A stretch of 64,000 bases of DNA from Bradyrhizobium sp. AZCC 1719 (GTDB taxonomy: Bacteria > Pseudomonadota > Alphaproteobacteria > Rhizobiales > Xanthobacteraceae): the NCBI RefSeq assembly GCF_036924525.1, contig NZ_JAZHRU010000001.1, positions 6,787,001-6,851,000 of the forward strand, given 5' to 3'. Below, in pieces: positions 17,009 to 25,358 of the stretch. The notes beneath the pieces were generated by a model. That model was not told the DNA's origin. It saw only the letters and a program-made list of their open reading frames with translations, and ran no database searches. Within the stretch, counting starts at the first letter, position 1. The number at the start of each line of letters is the position of its first letter. The position numbers were made by a program, and so were the translations under genes.

Positions 17009-18532
17009 TTACATCGTAGCCCCAAGCACCCACGGCGCGAATTCGGCGCCGCCGAAATCGAAACTCTCGCTCTTCGTCGGCTGACCCGATGCCGTTTTCA
17101 GCATCAGCTCGAAAATGCGCTGGCCGCATTGCTGCACAGTCTCCTCACCGTCGAGGATGGTGCCGCAATTGACGTCCATGTCATCTTCCATGCGCTTGTA
17201 CATCGGCGTGTTGGTGGCGAGCTTGATCGAGGGCGCAGGCTTGCAGCCGAACACGCTGCCGCGGCCCGTGGTGAAGCAGACGAGGTTGGCGCCGCCCGCC
17301 ACCTGGCCTGTCGCCGCAACCGGGTCGTAGCCGGGCGTATCCATAAAGACAAAACCCTTCTTGGTGATGGGCTCAGCATAGTTGAGCACGTCGACCAGAT
17401 TGGTGCTGCCGGCCTTGGCCATCGCGCCCAATGATTTTTCCAGGATCGTGGTGAGGCCACCGGCCTTGTTGCCGGGGCTCGGATTGGCGTTCATCTCGGC
17501 GCCTTCGCGCCTGGTGTACTCCTCCCACCAGCGCATCAAGCCGACGAGTTTCTCGCCAACCTCGCGGCTGACAGCCCGCCGCGTCAGCAGATGCTCGGCG
17601 CCATAAGTCTCCGGCGTCTCGGAGAGGATCACGGTGCCGCCGTGGCGCACCAAGAGATCGCTCGCAGCACCCAGCGCCGGATTGGCGGAGACACCGGAGT
17701 AACCGTCGGAGCCGCCGCATTGCAGCGCCACCGTCAATTCGCTGGCTGCGACCTTCTCGCGCTTCACTTTATTGGCGTCGGTAAGCGCCTCCTTCACGAA
17801 GGCAATGCCGGCTTCCACCGTCTTGCGGGTGCCGCCGACTTCCTGGATGTCCATCGCGCGCAGGCGTCCCGCGAGCTTCTGCTCCTCCATCAGCCCGCCG
17901 ATCTGGTTGACTTCGCAGCCAAGCCCCAGCACGACCACATGGGAGAAATTTGCGTGCCGCGCGTAGCCGCCGAGTGTCCGCCGCAACAATGCCAGCGGTT
18001 CGTTCTGCGTCATGCCGCAGCCGGTCTTGTGGGTCAGCGCCACCACACCGTCGACGTTCGGATAGTCGGCCAGCGGATTATCGCCGGTGAACGGGTTCTT
18101 CTTGAACATGTCGGCGACGATGCCGGCGACATGGGCGCTGCAATTCACCGAGGTGAGGATCCCGATATAGTTGCGCGTCGCCACGCGGCCGTCGGCGCGG
18201 CGAATGCCGTCGAAGGTGGCGGACAGATCGAAATTCGGCACCGGCTTGACGTCGACGCCATAGGCATAGTCCTTGGCGAAATCGCCCATACCGCAGTTTT
18301 GCGTATGCACATGCTGGCCCGGCGCGATCGGCGCGGTGGCAAAGCCGATGATCTGGCCGTAGCGGCGGACCGGCTCGCCTGCGGCGATCGGCCTGATCGC
18401 CACCTTGTGGCCGGCAGGAATCCGTTCGATTGTGGTGACGCCATCGGCCACCACCATGCCCGGCGGCAAGCTCGCGCGCGCGATCAGCACGCCATCGTCA
18501 GGGTGCAGACAGATCACGGGTGCCGGGGTCAT
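17009..18532 (-). CDS. Altronate/galactarate dehydratase family protein (UxaA family)
   Basis: The 507 residues start MTPAPVICLHPDDGVLIARA with the short SAF domain that UxaA/GarD proteins carry at the N-terminus. The large dehydratase domain follows (ADGRVATRNYIGILTSVNCS, LTHKTGCGMTQNEPLALLRR, VVLGLGCEVNQI, ALQCGGSDGYSGVSANPALG). Family members dehydrate sugar acids such as altronate or galactarate using iron. The cysteines in the TGCGM, LGCEV and LQCGG motifs are retained. The ATG at 18532 follows AAGGAG and is preferred to a frame start 27 codons upstream that falls in repeat DNA. It is the last gene of an operon with an aldolase and an Ldh-type dehydrogenase, so a sugar-acid or hydroxy-acid route is likely. 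The substrate is unknown. Confidence 0.87.
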   Translation of the reverse strand: MTPAPVICLHPDDGVLIARASLPPGMVVADGVTTIERIPAGHKVAIRPIAAGEPVRRYGQIIGFATAPIAPGQHVHTQNCGMGDFAKDYAYGVDVKPVPNFDLSATFDGIRRADGRVATRNYIGILTSVNCSAHVAGIVADMFKKNPFTGDNPLADYPNVDGVVALTHKTGCGMTQNEPLALLRRTLGGYARHANFSHVVVLGLGCEVNQIGGLMEEQKLAGRLRAMDIQEVGGTRKTVEAGIAFVKEALTDANKVKREKVAASELTVALQCGGSDGYSGVSANPALGAASDLLVRHGGTVILSETPETYGAEHLLTRRAVSREVGEKLVGLMRWWEEYTRREGAEMNANPSPGNKAGGLTTILEKSLGAMAKAGSTNLVDVLNYAEPITKKGFVFMDTPGYDPVAATGQVAGGANLVCFTTGRGSVFGCKPAPSIKLATNTPMYKRMEDDMDVNCGTILDGEETVQQCGQRIFELMLKTASGQPTKSESFDFGGAEFAPWVLGATM

Positions 18533-18560
18533 GCTGGTGTCTCCTTGGTATCTAGCTATC

Positions 18561-18684
18561 GTGCCCCGGATGCTGCGCAGCGCGGAGCGATGCGCTGCTG
18601 ATCCGGGGCCCATGCACGCTGCTGCTACGAGGTCCCGGCTCTGCGGTGCACCGCTAAGAAGCGCTGCACCGCGTCCGGGACACC
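18561..18684. repeat. Intergenic palindrome, family D, copy 1
   Basis: This imperfect inverted repeat has outer arms gtgccccgga and tccgggacac and inner paired blocks such as ctgcgcagc/gcgctgc. It sits between the aldolase and altronate-dehydratase-family genes, inside the operon. A related, more diverged element lies at about 41871-42025. Confidence 0.65.
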
Positions 18685-18691
18685 AGACCTT

Positions 18692-19471
18692 TTACGCCTT
18701 CCCGCCGCTATCCTTGCGGGTCTGGTTCACCTGCATCTTGGCGTAGGTCATCATCAAGCCGCTCTCGTTCGAGAGCGTCACGAGCTTGAAGCCCATGTTG
18801 ATAGCGCGCACCGCGCCCTCGGCGCCGGAGCAGTGGATGCCGGGATTGAGGCCGCGCTTGCCGCATTCCTTGACGATCTTCTCGTAGATTTTGAGAATTT
18901 CAGGTTCGTCGCGGTCGAGCTTCGGCACCAGGCCATAGGAGAAGCCGAGATCGGACGGGCCGATATAGACGCCGTCGATGCCCTCGACATCGAGGATCGA
19001 TTCCATGTTTTCGACCGCCGTCCTGGTCTCCATCATCGGCAGCAGCACGATCTCATCGTTCGCCGTCTGCTGGTAGGTGCCGGCCGAGCCATACATGCCG
19101 GAGCGGATCGGGCCATTCGAGCGCGTGCCCTTTGGCGGATACTTCGCGTACTGGACGAGGTTCTTCGCCTCCTGCGGGGTGTTGATCATCGGGCAGATCA
19201 CCCCATAGGCGCCGCCGTCGAGCACCTTGCCGATGATGCCGGGCTCGTTCCAGGGCACGCGGACCATCGGCGTCACCGGATGGCCGTTCATCGCCTGAAA
19301 GCATTGCACCATCGAGAGGTAATCCTGCACGCCGTGCTGCATGTCGACGGTCACGCTGTCGAAGCCGCATTGCGCGATCACTTCGGCCGAGAAGCCCGAG
19401 GGGATCGCGAGCCATGCGTTCACCACGGCCTTGCCCGAGGCCCATACTTTCTTGACGTTGTTGGTTGCCAT
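18692..19471 (-). CDS. HpcH/HpaI family aldolase
   Basis: This 259-residue class II pyruvate-type aldolase of the HpcH/HpaI family is a TIM barrel with a divalent metal. Visible motifs are FDSVTVDMQHG (metal/phosphate end), MVRVPWNEPGIIGKVLDGGA, YPPKGTRSNGP, and the metal-ligand region LPMMETRTAVENMESILDVE followed by YIGPSDLGFSYG. HpaI cleaves 4-hydroxy-2-oxoheptanedioate into pyruvate and succinic semialdehyde; close relatives cleave 2-keto-3-deoxy sugar acids. The nearby hpa cluster lacks another hpaI, so it could serve there. Its operon partners (Ldh and altronate dehydratase families) point instead to sugar acids. I leave the symbol empty for that reason. The ATG has AGGGAAAG upstream. 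Confidence 0.88.
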   Translation of the reverse strand: MATNNVKKVWASGKAVVNAWLAIPSGFSAEVIAQCGFDSVTVDMQHGVQDYLSMVQCFQAMNGHPVTPMVRVPWNEPGIIGKVLDGGAYGVICPMINTPQEAKNLVQYAKYPPKGTRSNGPIRSGMYGSAGTYQQTANDEIVLLPMMETRTAVENMESILDVEGIDGVYIGPSDLGFSYGLVPKLDRDEPEILKIYEKIVKECGKRGLNPGIHCSGAEGAVRAINMGFKLVTLSNESGLMMTYAKMQVNQTRKDSGGKA

Positions 19472-19522
19472 TGATCGCTTTCCCTTTGTGATCGTTACAA
19501 TTGTTGGCGTTCGTGGAGTGGA

Positions 19523-20608
19523 TTAGCTGGTGGCGCGCTGAATGCTCGCCTCGCCGACGCCGACCTCGCGGGCGGTGTTGACGATCGCAGCCCAGGTATC
19601 ATCAGGCAGCGGCACGCCGTTCCTGGTGCGCTCGGCGCGCATCTTGCGTTCGGGATCGCCCGGAACCAGCACGGACTCGACGCCGGCGATCGGCTTGGTC
19701 TCCCGGATGAAGTCGGTATAGCGCGAGATTTCGTCGTCGAAATAGTTGGCCGTGTCGATCACCTTGGGATCGATATAGAAGGCAAGCATGCCGTTGGCGA
19801 ACTGCCGGCCGCCCGAGGTGGCGCCGGTGCCGGTCAGCGCACCGCCGAGCAGTTCGCAGATGAAGGCAAGCCCTGAGCCCTTGTGCTCGCCGAACGCGCG
19901 GATCGCGCCGGTGCCTTTGGTGTGGTCGCGCGGCCCGTCCGGCGTGTAGGGACCATAGAGCACGGACGGCTCTTCGCTCAGCGTGCCGTCGGCATCGACC
20001 AGTGCGCCGGTCGGCAGTTTCTTGCCGCCGCGGCTGGCGACCAGCACCTTGCCCTCGGCGACGATGGACGTTGCAAAATCGAGCACGATCGGATCTTGCC
20101 CCTGGCGCGGAATGCCGACGCAGTAAGGCGCGGTCGAGAGCCGCTTCTGGACCCCGCCGTACGGCGCGACAAGCAGCGAGCCGGCCGCGTTGACGAAGTG
20201 CACCGAAACCAGCCCTTCGGCCGCGGCCATCTCAGCCCAGTCGCCGACGCGGCCGATGTGGCCGGCGTTGCGCAGCGCGATGGCTGACAGTCCCGCCTTC
20301 TTGCACTTCTCGATGCCGGTCCGCACCGCGAATGGCGTTACGGTCTGGCCATAGCCAAACTTGCCGTCGACCACGGCGAGCGACGGGGTGTCGACGACGA
20401 TCTCAGGGGTCTGGTTGGGAACGACGTTGCCTGTCTTCTTCCAGCGGATGTAGACCGGAACCCGGATCACGCCGTGGCTATCATGGCCGGTGAGATTGGC
20501 TGTCGTGAGGTAAGTAGCGATGCGCCTTGCTTCCTCAGGCGAGGATTCCGAATGCGAAAAAACCTCTGCGACGAAGTCGATCAGATTGTTGACTTTTATT
20601 GTGACCAT
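19523..20608 (-). CDS. Ldh/MDH2 family NAD(P)-dependent oxidoreductase
   Basis: This 361-residue protein belongs to the malate/L-lactate dehydrogenase type 2 family, which also includes ureidoglycolate, sulfolactate and 2,3-diketogulonate reductases. Motifs visible are TGHDSHGVIRVPVYI near residue 40, LRNAGHIGRVGDWAE near 113, and GEHKGSGLAFICELLGGALT near 240. It lacks the classical Rossmann glycine motif, as expected for this family. It is the first gene of a three-gene operon (spacing 51 bp to the aldolase) and probably oxidises or reduces a 2-hydroxy acid upstream of the dehydratase and aldolase. The exact substrate cannot be read. A perfect 20 bp palindrome lies about 145 bp upstream of its start. 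Confidence 0.88.
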   Translation of the reverse strand: MVTIKVNNLIDFVAEVFSHSESSPEEARRIATYLTTANLTGHDSHGVIRVPVYIRWKKTGNVVPNQTPEIVVDTPSLAVVDGKFGYGQTVTPFAVRTGIEKCKKAGLSAIALRNAGHIGRVGDWAEMAAAEGLVSVHFVNAAGSLLVAPYGGVQKRLSTAPYCVGIPRQGQDPIVLDFATSIVAEGKVLVASRGGKKLPTGALVDADGTLSEEPSVLYGPYTPDGPRDHTKGTGAIRAFGEHKGSGLAFICELLGGALTGTGATSGGRQFANGMLAFYIDPKVIDTANYFDDEISRYTDFIRETKPIAGVESVLVPGDPERKMRAERTRNGVPLPDDTWAAIVNTAREVGVGEASIQRATS

Positions 20609-20753
20609 GTCCGGATTTCAGCCCTGTCCTTGCACGGGAAAGCCTGCGTTTGAGCAGCTAGGCCTGCGACTCCCGCACCGGTTTTGATGACCGGCTTGGC
20701 CGGCACTTTGAACGAAAAATCGCGTGCGTGTCTACCGCCTGAGTCGCGTTTGA

Positions 20754-20773
20754 CAAATGATTGCAATCATTTG
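20754..20773. promoter_or_regulatory. Perfect 20 bp palindrome, candidate operator
   Basis: CAAATGATTGCAATCATTTG is an uninterrupted 20-base palindrome. It lies between the hpaR stop and the start of the Ldh-family gene, so it is placed to control the Ldh-aldolase-dehydratase operon. The shape suits a dimeric repressor of MarR, GntR or LacI type; the partner is not known. HpaR, encoded next door, is one candidate. Confidence 0.6.
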
Positions 20774-20818
20774 CCCGGCCGCTATGCATCGGGCCAGTAG
20801 CATCATGCAAATTTGCGC

Positions 20819-21355
20819 TTACTCGTCGGCTTCAGCCTCGCCCTCACCCGCTACCTCCATCGCGGCAAGGCTGCGCTCGAGTTCGCCCAGCATGTCCTGC
20901 AATTCGGCTAGCTTGCGCGCGCCAAAACGGTGCGTGATCTCGGCGTAGATCGCTTCCGAGGTGGGCGCGACGGCCTCGATCAGCTTCAGCCCCTTGGACG
21001 AGATCGACACCTCGCCGCGGCGAAGATCAGCCTTGGCCGCGCGGCGTTCGATCAGATCGCGCGCTTCGAGATCGCGCAGGATTCGCGACAGGCTCGGCCC
21101 CAGCAGGAAGGCGACGCGCGCCAGCTCCGTCACCTCGATAGTATCCACCGCCGTCAGCGCGCGCAGGATCCGCCATTGCTGCTCGGTCAGCCCATGATTG
21201 CGCAAGGACGGACGGAACTGGCGCATCACGGCTTCGCGCGCGCGCAAGAGCGACATCGGCAGCGAGCGCGAGAATTCGCGCATCGGCCCGCGACGGGCCT
21301 CCGCCGTTCCCTCCTGGTCCGAACGCGATCCGTTCGGCGATTTCTTGCCTGACAT
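20819..21355 (-). CDS. hpaR: MarR family regulator of homoprotocatechuate degradation
   Basis: This 178-residue MarR-type winged-helix regulator has a core matching HpaR: SLPMSLLRAREAVMRQFRPS, HGLTEQQWRILRALTAVDTI, VTELARVAFLLGPSLSRILR and ADLRRGEVSISSKGLKLIEA. HpaR proteins repress the homoprotocatechuate meta-cleavage operon and are released by the aromatic substrate. The N-terminal 25 residues (charged, lysine/arginine-rich) are longer than usual, and an internal Met at residue 25 is an alternative start. The gene is divergent from hpaH, and the shared 146 bp intergenic region carries the palindrome TTAACATGTTAA, a plausible operator for both directions. Confidence 0.88.
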   Translation of the reverse strand: MSGKKSPNGSRSDQEGTAEARRGPMREFSRSLPMSLLRAREAVMRQFRPSLRNHGLTEQQWRILRALTAVDTIEVTELARVAFLLGPSLSRILRDLEARDLIERRAAKADLRRGEVSISSKGLKLIEAVAPTSEAIYAEITHRFGARKLAELQDMLGELERSLAAMEVAGEGEAEADE

Positions 21356-21446
21356 CTTCAGTGGCCCGCCATCGGGGAATCCTCGATCGAGGCAAGGATA
21401 GAGTTTTGCGGCGCAACAAGCATCAAATCAGTTTGCGCCGGATAAC

Positions 21447-21458
21447 TTAACATGTTAA
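21447..21458. promoter_or_regulatory. Candidate HpaR operator in the hpaR-hpaH interval
   Basis: TTAACATGTTAA is a perfect 12-base palindrome 43 bases before the hpaH start and about 90 bases before the hpaR start. MarR proteins bind short palindromes of this size in divergent intergenic regions. Assignment to HpaR is inference from position. Confidence 0.6.
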
Positions 21459-21501
21459 ACAAATTTCAGCACCCGCTTTTTGCTGATCGAGCCGGACGCC
21501 C

Positions 21502-22308
21502 ATGGCCCTTTCCAGAGACGATATCCGAAGCGCCGCCGAGCGGCTCGATGCCGCCGAAAAGACCCGCAAACAGATCCGGCAGCTTTCGCTTGAACATCCC
21601 GGCATAACGATCGAGGATGCCTACGCTATTCAAAAAGCCTGGGTCGAGATGAAGGTCGCGCAGGGGCGCACCGTGAAGGGCCACAAGATCGGCCTGACCT
21701 CGAAGGCAATGCAGAGCGCGCTCAATATTGACGAGCCTGACTCCGGTATCCTGCTCGATGACATGTTCTTTGCCGACGGCGGGCTGGTGCCGTCGGATCG
21801 CTTCATTGCCACCCGCGTCGAGGCCGAACTCGCCTTCGTGATGAAGTCGCGGCTGTCGGGTCCGGACTGCACGATGTTCGACGTCCTCAACGCCACCGAC
21901 TTCGTGGTGCCGGCGCTGGAGATTCTGGATACGCGGGTCGAGCGGATCGATCCGCAGACCAAGGCGACCCGGAAGATATTCGACACCATCGCCGACAACG
22001 CCGCGAATGCCGGCATCGTGCTCGGCGGCCGCCCTATCCGGCCGATGGACGCCGACCTGCGCTGGATCGGCGCGCTCTGTTTCCGCAACGGTCAGCTTGA
22101 AGAGACGGGGCTTGCGGCCGGCGTCCTCAATCATCCCGCGACGTCAGTGGCGTGGCTTGCCAACAAGATCGCGCCGAACGGGTTAACGCTCGAAGCCGGC
22201 CAAGTGGTGCTGGCGGGCTCGTTCATTCGCCCGATCGAAACCCGCAAAGGCGACACGATCCAGGCGGATTATGGACCCTACGGTTCGGTGAGCTGCTACT
22301 TCGCCTGA
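21502..22308 (+). CDS. hpaH: 2-oxo-hept-4-ene-1,7-dioate hydratase
   Basis: This 268-residue protein is of typical HpaH length. HpaH hydrates 2-oxohept-4-ene-1,7-dioate to 4-hydroxy-2-oxoheptanedioate using Mg2+, the penultimate step of the homoprotocatechuate pathway. Recognisable blocks are YAIQKAWVEMKVAQGRTVKG, HKIGLTSKAMQSALNIDEPD, RVEAELAFVMKS (metal-binding glutamates) and AWLANKIAPNGLTLEAGQVV. It belongs to the fumarylacetoacetate-hydrolase superfamily. It is the first gene of the operon, followed by hpaF after 29 bp, and is transcribed away from hpaR. Confidence 0.92.
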   Translation: MALSRDDIRSAAERLDAAEKTRKQIRQLSLEHPGITIEDAYAIQKAWVEMKVAQGRTVKGHKIGLTSKAMQSALNIDEPDSGILLDDMFFADGGLVPSDRFIATRVEAELAFVMKSRLSGPDCTMFDVLNATDFVVPALEILDTRVERIDPQTKATRKIFDTIADNAANAGIVLGGRPIRPMDADLRWIGALCFRNGQLEETGLAAGVLNHPATSVAWLANKIAPNGLTLEAGQVVLAGSFIRPIETRKGDTIQADYGPYGSVSCYFA

Positions 22309-22337
22309 TGCTTTAGGACGACAGGAGCCATCGGAAC

Positions 22338-22736
22338 ATGCCGCACTTCACGATTGAATATTCAGCCAATCTCGACGGGCGCGTCGACATGGCCGCGGTG
22401 GTGGAACTGGTCCGGAAAGCGGCGGTGGAAACCGGCATCTTCCCGCTCGGCGGTATCCGCGTGCGAGCCATCAAATGCGAGCACTACGCGATCGCCGATG
22501 GCCGCGAGGCTTATGGCTTTCTCGACATGGTGCTGCGGCTTGGCGAGGGCCGCGATCTCGCCACCCGCAAGAAGGCCGGCGAACATATATTCAAGGCCCT
22601 GTCGGCCTATCTTGATCCGGTATTTGCGAACCAAAAGTTCGCGCTGTCGTTCGACATGCAGATCAACGACAAGGAAACAAGCTGGAAACGCAACAACATC
22701 CACGAAGCTCTGAAAGTGGAGGCTATCAATGGATAA
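22338..22736 (+). CDS. hpaF: 5-carboxymethyl-2-hydroxymuconate delta-isomerase
   Basis: This 132-residue member of the tautomerase superfamily has a catalytic residue that is the N-terminal proline exposed after Met removal (MPHFTIEYSANL). Other conserved stretches are FPLGGIRVRAIKCEHYAIAD and AYGFLDMVLRLGEGRD. It isomerises 5-carboxymethyl-2-hydroxymuconate after the HpaE step. AGGAG lies nine bases before the ATG. The 3' end overlaps hpaE by eight bases, so translation is coupled. Confidence 0.92.
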   Translation: MPHFTIEYSANLDGRVDMAAVVELVRKAAVETGIFPLGGIRVRAIKCEHYAIADGREAYGFLDMVLRLGEGRDLATRKKAGEHIFKALSAYLDPVFANQKFALSFDMQINDKETSWKRNNIHEALKVEAING

Positions 22737-24264
22737 GGTGACACCCAAGGACGGGTTTCAGGCCAATCGCGACCGCGCAGCCCCCCTGCTCGCCAGGCTG
22801 AAGAGCGAAGGCATCGGCCACATGATCGACGGCAAGACCGTGCCGTCGGTCTCCGGCCAGACATTTGACACGAAGTCCCCGGTCGATGGTGCGGTGCTGG
22901 CAACGGTCGCCCGCGGCAACGCCGAAGACATCGACCGCGCCGCAACCGCCGCCGCAACGGCCTTCAAATCCTGGCGCGACATGCCCGCCGCCGCGCGGAA
23001 AAAATTGCTGCATCGCGTGGCCGACGCGATCGAGGACAACGCCGATGACCTCGCGGTGCTGGAATGCATCGACACCGGTCAGGCGCACCGCTTCATGGCC
23101 AAGGCCGCAATCCGGGCGGCGGAGAATTTTCGCTTCTTTGCCGACAAGTGCGGCGAAGCCCGGGACGGCCTCAACATGCCCTCCGAGGAGCACTGGAACA
23201 TTTCGACCCGGGTGCCCATCGGCCCGGTCGGCGTGATCACGCCGTGGAACACGCCGTTCATGCTGTCGACCTGGAAGATCGCGCCAGCGCTCGCCGCCGG
23301 CTGCACCGTCGTGCACAAGCCGGCCGAATGGTCGCCGGTTACGGCGGACCTGCTGGCGAAGCTTGCGAAACAGGCGGGCCTGCCCGACGGCGTGCTCAAC
23401 ACCGTCCACGGCATGGGCGAAGAGGCCGGCAAGGCCTTGACCGAGCACCCCGCGATCAAGGCGATCGGCTTCGTCGGCGAGAGCACGACCGGTTCCGCGA
23501 TCATGGCGCAGGGCGCCCCCACCCTGAAGCGCGTGCATTTCGAGCTCGGCGGCAAGAACCCGGTGATCGTGTTCGACGACGCCGATGTCGACCGCGCGCT
23601 CGATGCGGTGGTCTTCATGATCTACTCGCTCAACGGCGAGCGCTGCACCTCGTCGAGCCGGCTGCTGGTCCAGCAAGGTATCGCCGATAAGTTCATCGAA
23701 AGGCTGGCCGCAAGGGTGAAGGCCCTGAAGGTCGGGCACCCGCTCGACCCGGCGACCGAGATTGGGCCGCTGATCCATGAGCGGCATCTGGCAAAAGTCT
23801 GCAGCTATTTCGAGGTCGCGCGGAAGGACGGCGCAACCATCGCAGTCGGCGGCAAGCCGCATGACGGCCCCGGCGGGGGACACTACGTGCAGCCGACGCT
23901 CGTCACCGGCGCGAACTCCAAAATGCGGGTGGCGCAGGAGGAGGTGTTCGGCCCGTTCCTGACTGTGATCCCGTTCAAGGACGAGAAGGACGCCATCGAG
24001 ATCGCCAACGGCGTGCAGTATGGCCTGACCGGCTATGTCTGGACCGGTGACATGGGCCGCGCGCTGCGCGTGGCCGATGCGCTGGAGGCCGGCATGATCT
24101 GGCTCAATTCCGAAAACGTCCGCCACCTGCCGACGCCGTTTGGCGGCATGAAGGCTTCAGGCATCGGCCGCGACGGCGGCGACTACTCGTTCGAGTTCTA
24201 CATGGAAACCAAGCACGTCTCGCTCGCGCGCGGGACGCATAAGATTCAGAGACTGGGAATCTAG
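22729..24264 (+). CDS. hpaE: 5-carboxymethyl-2-hydroxymuconate semialdehyde dehydrogenase
   Basis: This 511-residue NAD-dependent aldehyde dehydrogenase has general base Glu272 in HFELGGKNP and catalytic Cys306 in NGERCTSSSRLL. Other ALDH features are PVGVITPWNTPFMLSTWKIA and TEIGPLIHERHLAKV. It oxidises the ring-cleavage semialdehyde made by HpaD to 5-carboxymethyl-2-hydroxymuconate. GGAGG lies seven bases before the ATG, inside the end of hpaF. A family A palindrome fills the gap to hpaD. Confidence 0.92.
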   Translation: MDKVTPKDGFQANRDRAAPLLARLKSEGIGHMIDGKTVPSVSGQTFDTKSPVDGAVLATVARGNAEDIDRAATAAATAFKSWRDMPAAARKKLLHRVADAIEDNADDLAVLECIDTGQAHRFMAKAAIRAAENFRFFADKCGEARDGLNMPSEEHWNISTRVPIGPVGVITPWNTPFMLSTWKIAPALAAGCTVVHKPAEWSPVTADLLAKLAKQAGLPDGVLNTVHGMGEEAGKALTEHPAIKAIGFVGESTTGSAIMAQGAPTLKRVHFELGGKNPVIVFDDADVDRALDAVVFMIYSLNGERCTSSSRLLVQQGIADKFIERLAARVKALKVGHPLDPATEIGPLIHERHLAKVCSYFEVARKDGATIAVGGKPHDGPGGGHYVQPTLVTGANSKMRVAQEEVFGPFLTVIPFKDEKDAIEIANGVQYGLTGYVWTGDMGRALRVADALEAGMIWLNSENVRHLPTPFGGMKASGIGRDGGDYSFEFYMETKHVSLARGTHKIQRLGI

Positions 24265-24272
24265 AACGCACC

Positions 24273-24346
24273 GTCGTTCCGGGGCGCGAAGCGAACCCGG
24301 AACCTCGAGATTCCGGGTTCGGTCCTGCGGACCGCCCCGGAATGAC
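24273..24346. repeat. Intergenic palindrome, family A, copy 2
   Basis: This copy has the same layout as copy 1 (gtcgttccgg ... cggaatgac, centre CTCGAG). It is slightly shorter and its small hairpin loops differ. It lies inside the hpa operon between hpaE and hpaD, where it could attenuate or stabilise the mRNA. Confidence 0.88.
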
Positions 24347-24363
24347 AACGCCGAGGAAACCAC

Positions 24364-25347
24364 ATGCCCGTTCCGACACACACATTCACCCCGCCGTTCA
24401 ACATCATCCGCTGCAGCCACGCCGTGCTCGACGTCACCGACCTCGGCAAGAGCCGCGCCTTCTACGAAACCACCGTCGGGCTGCACGTCGAGGATAGCGG
24501 CGACAAGGCGGTGTACCTGCGCGGCAGCGAGGAGCATCAGCATCACTCGCTGGTACTGCGGAAGGCCCCAGCCGCGGCCTGCAATCGGCTCGGCTTCAAG
24601 GTCGGCAATGACGGCGACCTCGACAAGGCCGCGACCTTCTTTTCCGAGAACGGCATCCCTTACGCCTTCGCCGATCAGCCGTTCCAGGGCCGCACCCTGC
24701 AGTTCACCGATCCGGCCGGCTTCCAACTCGAGCTCTATGCGTCGATGGACAAGCGCCCGCATCTGCTGCGGCGCTACGATCTCTACAAAGGCTGCCATCC
24801 GCAGCGGCTCGATCATTTCAACGTCTTCGCGCCCGAGGTTCAGGGCACCATCGATTTCTATGCGCGGCTCGGCTTCCGGCTGACCGAATACGGCGAGGAA
24901 GACGGCCCGAACGGGCGGATCGCAGCGGCCTGGATGCACCGCAAGGGCAACGTCCATGACTTCGCCATCACCAACGGCCGCGGTCCTCGCCTGCACCATT
25001 TTGCCTATTGGGTGCCGACGGCGATGAACGTCCTGCATCTCTGCGACGTGATGGCTTCAAGCGGATATCTGAAGAACATCGAGCGCGGCCCGGGCCGCCA
25101 CGGCATCTCGAATGCATTCTTCCTCTATGTCCGGGACCCGGACGGCCACCGGCTCGAACTCTACACCAGCGACTACTTCACCGGAGACCACGACCACGAG
25201 CCGCTGCGCTGGTCGCTAAAGGACCCGCGCCGGCAAACGCTGTGGGGCGCTCCTGCTCCGCGCTCCTGGTTCGAGGAGGGTTCGCCCTTCACGGGGCAAG
25301 AGGTCCGCGAGCCGCTCTTTGTCGCCGACGTCTTGATCGCGGATTGA
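24364..25347 (+). CDS. hpaD: 3,4-dihydroxyphenylacetate 2,3-dioxygenase
   Basis: This 327-residue type I extradiol dioxygenase is built from two VOC-fold modules (about residues 12-130 and 145-280). The probable metal ligands are H151 in RLDHFNVF, H211 or H212 in LHHFAYW, and E265 in HRLELYTSDY. It opens the homoprotocatechuate ring to 5-carboxymethyl-2-hydroxymuconate semialdehyde. The C-terminus (LKDPRRQTLWGAPAPRSWFE) is typical of the HpaD family. The ATG follows GAGGAA. The upstream hydroxylase genes hpaBC are not in this window. Confidence 0.92.
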   Translation: MPVPTHTFTPPFNIIRCSHAVLDVTDLGKSRAFYETTVGLHVEDSGDKAVYLRGSEEHQHHSLVLRKAPAAACNRLGFKVGNDGDLDKAATFFSENGIPYAFADQPFQGRTLQFTDPAGFQLELYASMDKRPHLLRRYDLYKGCHPQRLDHFNVFAPEVQGTIDFYARLGFRLTEYGEEDGPNGRIAAAWMHRKGNVHDFAITNGRGPRLHHFAYWVPTAMNVLHLCDVMASSGYLKNIERGPGRHGISNAFFLYVRDPDGHRLELYTSDYFTGDHDHEPLRWSLKDPRRQTLWGAPAPRSWFEEGSPFTGQEVREPLFVADVLIAD

Positions 25348-25358
25348 CGGAACAGAAG

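Noticed and set aside
18692..19471. Naming the aldolase hpaI outright
   Set aside because: Family membership is clear, but the operon partners suggest a sugar-acid route, so a specific symbol is not justified.
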